Shown here in pieces: positions 59,747-64,000 of a DNA stretch of 64,000 nt. Source of the stretch: DASVWZ01 sp963715675 (GTDB lineage Bacteria > Acidobacteriota > Terriglobia > Terriglobales > Acidobacteriaceae); the NCBI GenBank assembly GCA_963715675.1, contig OY970265.1:4898001-4962000 (forward strand). Reading direction: 5' to 3'. The notes below the pieces were generated by a model. The model saw nothing but the letters and a program-made list of their open reading frames with translations, did no database searches and was not told the DNA's origin. The position numbers and the translations under genes are program-made. Position 1 is the first letter of the stretch, and the number at the start of each line of letters is the position of its first letter.

Positions 59747-60421
59747 GTGACCGAAATCACGTGCAGGGGACTGTTGTTTGATCTGGACGGCGTGCTCGTC
59801 GACTCGACTCCGGCGGTGACGCGGGTATGGGCGAGGTGGGCAACCCAACATGGGTACGATCCCGCGGAAGTTGTGCGCAAAGCTCATGGACGGCCAAGCA
59901 TCACGACCATCCGCGAGTACCTGCCGAGTGCGGATGCTGACGTCGAGAATCAGAAGGTCGAGCGGGCGGAACTGGAAGATCTGGACGGAGTGGTGACGCT
60001 GCCGGGGGCGAGGGAATTACTCTCAGCGCTGCCGCCGGAGCGGTGGGTGATTGTCACCTCCTGCACACGCCCGCTGGCGGAGGCTCGACTGCGCGCTGCG
60101 CGATTACCTGTACCGGAACACTTGATCACGGCCAGCGATGTAAAGAAGGGCAAGCCCGATCCGGAGCCTTATCTGAAAGGAGCGTCGCGGCTGGGCCGTC
60201 CGCCGGCGGAGTGCCTGGTGGTGGAGGATGCTCCAGCGGGCGTGCGGGCCGCGAAGGTTGCGGAGGCGCGGGTGATCGCATTTACGACAACCTTTCCGCG
60301 GGAGGAGTTGCGACGTGCAAAAGCGGACTGGATCGTGAAGGACTGCGGGTCGATTGTTTTCATCTCTGTGCAGAACCAAGAACTTCGGCTGGCGATTGCC
60401 GGCAATCACGCAGGTGGTTGA
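59747..60421 (+). CDS. HAD-superfamily phosphatase (beta-phosphoglucomutase/sugar-phosphatase type)
   Basis: A 224-residue cytoplasmic protein from a GTG at 59747. HAD motifs: LLFDLDGVLVDS (motif I nucleophile and acid/base aspartates), VIVTSCTRP (motif II Thr/Ser), KKGKPDPEPYLKGA (motif III Lys), and CLVVEDAPAGVRAAKVA (motif IV). The helical cap after motif I is type C1, as in sugar phosphatases such as YfbT and glycerol-3-phosphatases. The specific substrate cannot be named. It converges on the symporter gene, with a family C repeat between the two. Confidence 0.9.
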   Translation: MTEITCRGLLFDLDGVLVDSTPAVTRVWARWATQHGYDPAEVVRKAHGRPSITTIREYLPSADADVENQKVERAELEDLDGVVTLPGARELLSALPPERWVIVTSCTRPLAEARLRAARLPVPEHLITASDVKKGKPDPEPYLKGASRLGRPPAECLVVEDAPAGVRAAKVAEARVIAFTTTFPREELRRAKADWIVKDCGSIVFISVQNQELRLAIAGNHAGG

Positions 60422-60425
60422 CCTC

Positions 60426-60452
60426 AGGCGCTGAAGCGCTGCGCCACCCAAA
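60426..60452. repeat. Short intergenic repeat, family C
   Basis: AGGCGCTGAAGCGCTGCGCC followed by ACCCAAA matches 61971-61997 (AGCGCTGAAGCGCCGCGCC + ACCCAAA). The GCGCTGAAGCGC core is palindromic. It lies between convergent genes. Confidence 0.65.
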
Positions 60453-60469
60453 ATCTATGACGCACCGCC

Positions 60470-61870
60470 TCAGGGCGATTGCGTGGCGGCATTGATCGGT
60501 AGCTCGCCTTCCCAACGGGCGATGACTGCCGAGGCCAGGCAATTGCCCACCACGTTGGTCGCAGTGCGCGCCATATCCATGAGCGTGTCAATCCCAAGCA
60601 GCAGGAAGATCGGCTCGGTAGGGAGTTGGAAGCTGGCTGCCGTGGCCAGCAGCACCACCAGAACGGCGCGCGGAACGCCAGCGACGCCCTTGCTGGTCAG
60701 CATCAGGGTGAACACCATGAACAGTTGCTGGGGCCACGACAAGTGAATGCCCGCAGCCTGGGCCACGAAGACCGAGGCCAGCGAGAGGTATAAAGAGGAG
60801 CCATCCATGTTGAAGCTGTAGCCGAGCGGGATGACGAAAGCGACGATCTGCCGCGGCACGCCGAACGCCTCCATGGCTTCCATGGCGCGGGGCAGCGCCG
60901 CTTCGGAGGTGCTGGTGGCAAAAGCGATCGAAGCTGGTTCGGCCACCGACCTGACAAAGCGGCGCAACGGCAAGCGCGCCAAGAGGACGATGGGCAGAAA
61001 CACCAGCAGCCAGAAGGCGATCAGGGCACCGTATCCGGTCAAAAGCAGGCGCGCCAGCGGAAGCAATACGGCGATTCCGGTGTGTCCGACGGTATAGGCC
61101 ATAGCCGCGCCCGCACCGATGGGAGCGAAATACATGACCAGGTTGGTGAAGGCGAACATGGTTTCGCTCAACGACTCGCAGAACCTGAGCATGGGCGCAC
61201 GTTTGGTTTCCGGGACGCGCAGCAGTGCCAGGCCGAACAGGAATGCAAATACTGCGACCTGGAGAATCTGGTTTTCGGCGACCGATTTGGCGATGTTTTC
61301 CGGAAAGACATGAAGGAGGAAATCGTCCCAATGAAGGGCCGTGGTGCCGGATAGGGAAGCGGTTGGCGGGGCTGCGGTAAGCACCAGTCCCTCGCCTGCG
61401 TGCGTGAGATTGATGGCGCCAAGTCCCAGGAATAGGGCGAGAGTGGTCACGGCCTCGAAATAAACGATACTTTTCAAGCCCATGCGTCCGACGCTGCGCA
61501 AGTTGGCGTGGCCGGCGATGCCGGTGACCAGCGTTCCGAAGATCAAAGGGGCCACGATCAGCTTGATCAGCCGCAGAAAGATGTCACCGAAGACCCGCAG
61601 ATGCTGGGCAAACTGTGGGCGATCGAGGCCAAGTTCCCCGCCGATCAGCATGGAGAAAAATATCCAGCCGGTGAGCGACCGGCTGGCCGGGTTGGCCAAC
61701 GCAATTGCGATCAGCCCCGCCCAGCGTACCAGCGAAAACCAGGGATGGGCAGGAGCGAGCAACGGTAGAATGCAGCCCGCGAGAAACAGCAGGACCCCAA
61801 GAATCAGCAGCGACCGCGCGAACGGGGTCCGCGGTTTTCCGACGGGTCCTGTGCTGGCGGGCAGGCTCAT
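60470..61870 (-). CDS. Dicarboxylate/amino acid:cation symporter (DAACS family)
   Basis: A 466-residue inner-membrane transporter with eight or more hydrophobic segments and two re-entrant loops. DAACS signatures: LRLIKLIVAPLIFGTLVTGI, FATSTSEAALPRAMEAMEAF (serine-rich hairpin 1), VIPLGYSFNMDGSSLYLSLA (the conserved NMDG of TM7), and TNVVGNCLASAVIARWEGEL (TM8, N-x-x-G). It imports C4-dicarboxylates, glutamate or aspartate with Na+ or H+; which one cannot be decided from sequence. The N-terminus is slightly longer than in GltP. The ATG at 61870 is the only strong start. Confidence 0.93.
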   Translation of the reverse strand: MSLPASTGPVGKPRTPFARSLLILGVLLFLAGCILPLLAPAHPWFSLVRWAGLIAIALANPASRSLTGWIFFSMLIGGELGLDRPQFAQHLRVFGDIFLRLIKLIVAPLIFGTLVTGIAGHANLRSVGRMGLKSIVYFEAVTTLALFLGLGAINLTHAGEGLVLTAAPPTASLSGTTALHWDDFLLHVFPENIAKSVAENQILQVAVFAFLFGLALLRVPETKRAPMLRFCESLSETMFAFTNLVMYFAPIGAGAAMAYTVGHTGIAVLLPLARLLLTGYGALIAFWLLVFLPIVLLARLPLRRFVRSVAEPASIAFATSTSEAALPRAMEAMEAFGVPRQIVAFVIPLGYSFNMDGSSLYLSLASVFVAQAAGIHLSWPQQLFMVFTLMLTSKGVAGVPRAVLVVLLATAASFQLPTEPIFLLLGIDTLMDMARTATNVVGNCLASAVIARWEGELPINAATQSP

Positions 61871-62172
61871 CGCCGGCGCATCCTGAGTGTAAGGTTGGGA
61901 AGGTTGCGAGCAAGGTCGACCGTTCGGCCTTGGGCGCTAAAGCGCGTGTTGGCAAGAAATCGCTGATCGCAGCGCTGAAGCGCCGCGCCACCCAAAGTCA
62001 GGGTTTTTCCGCGGTGTGTGAAATCGCGATGCGACAATCCGAACTCCTGTCGAAGCGGTTAGCCTAAGTGGTGGGGGCCACCGCGGTCAATGATTGGGGC
62101 CGCAAACGGCGAGGCGTGCATCGCCGCGGCTCTCCTGAGAATCCATAATTATAGGGGCGGTAAGGAGGGGTG
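61871..62172. other. Intergenic region with a family C repeat
   Basis: Divergent region between symporter and VWFA genes. GGGCGCTAAAGCGCG (61932-61946) and the family C copy at 61971-61997 are palindromic. No gene is supported; AAGGAGGGG at 62161-62169 is the ribosome site of the next gene. Confidence 0.5.
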
Positions 62173-63102
62173 ATGATGAAATGGCTATGCGGAGTTGTTT
62201 TGTTTGCAGTCGTGGCCAGTGGTCTGGCAGTGGCTGCCGGCCAGGATCAGGCAACCGAGGGAGTTCCGGTGCACATGGTGGTGACCGTGGAGACGCGGCA
62301 TGGAAGCAGCATGCCCACCATCCATCGCGAAGACGTGTGGGTTCGCCAGGGCAAAGACCGGCTGCGTGCCAGAGACTGGATGCCGCTCCAGGGCGACCGG
62401 GCGGGGCTGCAACTTTTCGTCGTGATTGACGATGGCCTCAATACCAGTCTTGGTTCGCAAATCGATGATCTGCGGCAGTTCATCAGTGGGCAACCGGCGA
62501 CCACCGCGGTGGGCGTGGGCTACATGAGAGACGGTACCGTACAGATTGCCCAGGATGTTACCTCCGATCACGCGCTGGCGGCGAAAGCCCTGCGACTTCC
62601 GCTGGGCGAACCCGGCATCAATGCCAGCCCTTACGTGTCACTGGTGGACCTGATCAAACGCTGGCCTGAAACGCCGGTGCGGCGAGAGGTCCTTATGATC
62701 ACCGACGGGATCGACCGTCTGTGGGATGGTGGCATAGGGGATCCCTATGTCGACGAAGCGGTCGAACAGATCCAGAAGGCGGGGGTCATCGTTTTTTCGA
62801 TCTACAGTCCCGGCGTAGGGCATTACAGCCACAATTACTGGCGGACCAATTGGGGGCAGAACTATCTGTCTCAAGTTTCAGAGGAAACGGGCGGTGAGTC
62901 TTTCTACTTCATGAATGGCGCTGCGGTATCGTTCCTGCCGTACCTCGACGATCTTTCGCAGAAGCTGGGGCGCCAGTACTTGTTGACGTTCCTGGCCAAG
63001 CCCACCAAGAAGGCCGGACTGCAGAAGGTGAGAGTGCAGACCGAGGTGCCCGGCGTGGAGTTGGTGGCCGCGGATGCGGTTTGGGTTCCATCGGGGCAGT
63101 AA
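62173..63102 (+). CDS. Secreted VWFA-like domain protein
   Basis: A 309-residue exported protein (signal WLCGVVLFAVVASGLAVAAG). Starts at GTG 62170, ATG 62173 and ATG 62176 are all possible; ATG 62173 is best spaced from AAGGAGGGG. The pattern is that of acidobacterial VWFA-related proteins: an N-terminal strand region (VRQGKDRLRARDWMPLQGDR), then AGLQLFVVIDDGLNTSLGSQ at the metal-site position and REVLMITDGIDRLWDGGIGD later. It ends with a beta-rich domain (YLLTFLAKPTKKAGLQKVRV). The D-x-S-x-S metal motif is degenerate (DDGLNTS), so metal binding is doubtful. Confidence 0.83.
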   Translation: MMKWLCGVVLFAVVASGLAVAAGQDQATEGVPVHMVVTVETRHGSSMPTIHREDVWVRQGKDRLRARDWMPLQGDRAGLQLFVVIDDGLNTSLGSQIDDLRQFISGQPATTAVGVGYMRDGTVQIAQDVTSDHALAAKALRLPLGEPGINASPYVSLVDLIKRWPETPVRREVLMITDGIDRLWDGGIGDPYVDEAVEQIQKAGVIVFSIYSPGVGHYSHNYWRTNWGQNYLSQVSEETGGESFYFMNGAAVSFLPYLDDLSQKLGRQYLLTFLAKPTKKAGLQKVRVQTEVPGVELVAADAVWVPSGQ

Positions 63103-63202
63103 GAGAGCGCATAAACGCATCCGTGGCGCACACGGGAGCCCCATTCGATTCCCCTCGTCGTTTCGCTCCGGTGTGATTTATAGCGGCTGCGCTTGCACCA
63201 TT

Positions 63203-64000
63203 CTAGTGGTGCTCGCCGGCCAGTTCGTGGACGATGTTGGTCACGAATTGTTTGGCGTCGCCAAACAGCATCAGGGTGTTGTCGAGATAATAGAGCGGGT
63301 TATCGATGCCGGCGAATCCGGGGTTCATGCTGCGCTTGATCACCATCACGGTGCGGGCCTTGTCGACGTCGAGAATCGGCATGCCGTAGATGGGGCTGGA
63401 TTGGTCCGTACGGGCTGCCGGATTGGTGACATCGTTGGCGCCGATGACCAGGGCGACGTCGGTCTGCGGGAAATCGCCGTTGATCTCATCCATCTCGATC
63501 AACCGGTCATAGGGCACGTCCGCCTCGGCTAGCAGAACATTCATGTGACCGGGCATACGGCCGGCCACGGGGTGAATGGCGAAACGAACGTCCACTCCGC
63601 GCTTGGTGAGCGCGTCATAAAGTTCGCGGACCTTGTGCTGCGCCTGGGCCACGGCCATGCCGTAGCCGGGGACGATAACCACGCGATTGGCAGCGGCCAG
63701 AATTCCGGCGGCTTCATCCGCGGTGGCGCTGTGCACGGTTTTTTCTTCCCCTCCCGCCACCGCAGCACTTTGAACCTGGCCGAAGGCTCCAAACAGCACG
63801 TTGGTGAACGACCGGTTCATGGCCTTGGACATAATGACGGACAGGATGAAGCCGGAGGATCCATCGAGAGCGCCGGCGATAATCAGCAGCTTGCTGTTCA
63901 CGACAAATCCCATGGCCGCGGCTGACAGTCCGGCGTACGAATTCAACAGCGAGATGACCGTCGGCATATCCGCTCCGCCGATCGGAATGATCATCATCAC
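63203..64000 (-). CDS. pntB: NAD(P) transhydrogenase subunit beta, C-terminal part (5' end beyond the right edge)
   Basis: The proton-translocating transhydrogenase moves hydride from NADH to NADP+ across the inner membrane. About 265 codons of the beta subunit are present, of about 460. Visible are the last membrane helices (ISLLNSYAGLSAAAMGFVVN, LLIIAGALDGSSGFILSVIM) and the whole NADP-binding domain III: VVIVPGYGMAVAQAQHKVRE, RFAIHPVAGRMPGHMNVLLA, VALVIGANDVTNPAARTDQS, SPIYGMPILDVDKARTVMVI and KRSMNPGFAGIDNPLYYLDN, ending GDAKQFVTNIVHELAG. pntA is expected further upstream, outside the window. Confidence 0.96.
   Translation of the reverse strand: MMMIIPIGGADMPTVISLLNSYAGLSAAAMGFVVNSKLLIIAGALDGSSGFILSVIMSKAMNRSFTNVLFGAFGQVQSAAVAGGEEKTVHSATADEAAGILAAANRVVIVPGYGMAVAQAQHKVRELYDALTKRGVDVRFAIHPVAGRMPGHMNVLLAEADVPYDRLIEMDEINGDFPQTDVALVIGANDVTNPAARTDQSSPIYGMPILDVDKARTVMVIKRSMNPGFAGIDNPLYYLDNTLMLFGDAKQFVTNIVHELAGEHH

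Overview
The window reads as a chromosomal segment of a GC-rich Gram-negative bacterium, most probably an Acidobacteriota (Terriglobia/Koribacter-like) genome. This is an inference from gene content: an Oar-like TonB-dependent receptor with an N-terminal carboxypeptidase-regulatory domain, a tandem DUF507 pair, a meso-DAP-type mra/mur cluster headed by mraZ, many secreted YVTN/BNR/carboxypeptidase-regulatory proteins, and abundant palindromic intergenic repeats. No rRNA gene is present, so taxonomy rests on protein resemblance only. There is one tRNA and no prophage, insertion sequence or CRISPR array.

Layout. 1-3 kb (minus strand): chorismate synthase (cut by the left edge), a tRNA and NADP-type glutamate dehydrogenase. 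3.0-4.2 kb: a repeat-dense non-coding block (142-bp duplication, 195-bp tandem repeat, hairpin repeats). 4.4-6.0 kb: an HTH-plus-nuclease-like gene and a ParE/RelE-type toxin-antitoxin pair. 6.5-10 kb: two secreted TldD/PmbA-family proteins, one with an intact zinc motif and one without, joined by an ATGA overlap. 10-20 kb: DUF507 pair, orphan sugar-binding-type protein, NagX-like membrane acetyltransferase, Oar-like receptor, BNR-repeat protein and Pal lipoprotein.

20.3-30.6 kb: division and wall cluster mraZ-rsmH-(53-aa ORF)-ftsL-ftsI-murE-murF-mraY-murD, with a promoter and three 10-bp-phased GTGG boxes before mraZ. The usual ftsW/murG/murC continuation does not follow murD. 30.6-32.6 kb: YbjQ-like, SRPBCC and cyanophycinase-like genes. 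32.9-40.8 kb: a respiratory operon of Rieske protein, split cytochrome b, an eight-CXXCH cytochrome c, a cupredoxin-type lipoprotein, a small membrane protein and a HEAT/lipoyl-like protein. This looks like a quinol-oxidising bc-type complex with its own c-type and copper electron carriers.

40.9-49.9 kb: ferredoxin, a 1-kb non-coding region with a duplicated structured unit, a propeller/phosphoesterase protein, an FAH-family enzyme, a YVTN propeller and a carboxypeptidase-regulatory protein. 50.2-53.9 kb: the most striking locus, five consecutive paralogous secreted proteins, every junction an ATGA stop/start overlap. A sixth paralogue lies at 58.2-59.1 kb. They share an N-terminal export-type segment, a DxNxDGxxDF loop, a 'RYLGLKF...HYGWARL...LTGYAYET' core and a C-terminal tail resembling PEP-CTERM sorting signals. 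54-64 kb: phosphodiesterase-TPR protein, secreted hypotheticals, a sulfotransferase-like P-loop protein, HAD phosphatase, dicarboxylate symporter, VWFA-like secreted protein, and pntB cut by the right edge.

Dispersed palindromes (five copies of a CGGGCG-AGGA-CGCCCG element and four of a GGCGGACA...TGTCCGCC element, plus two looser families) sit between genes throughout and look like REP-type elements.
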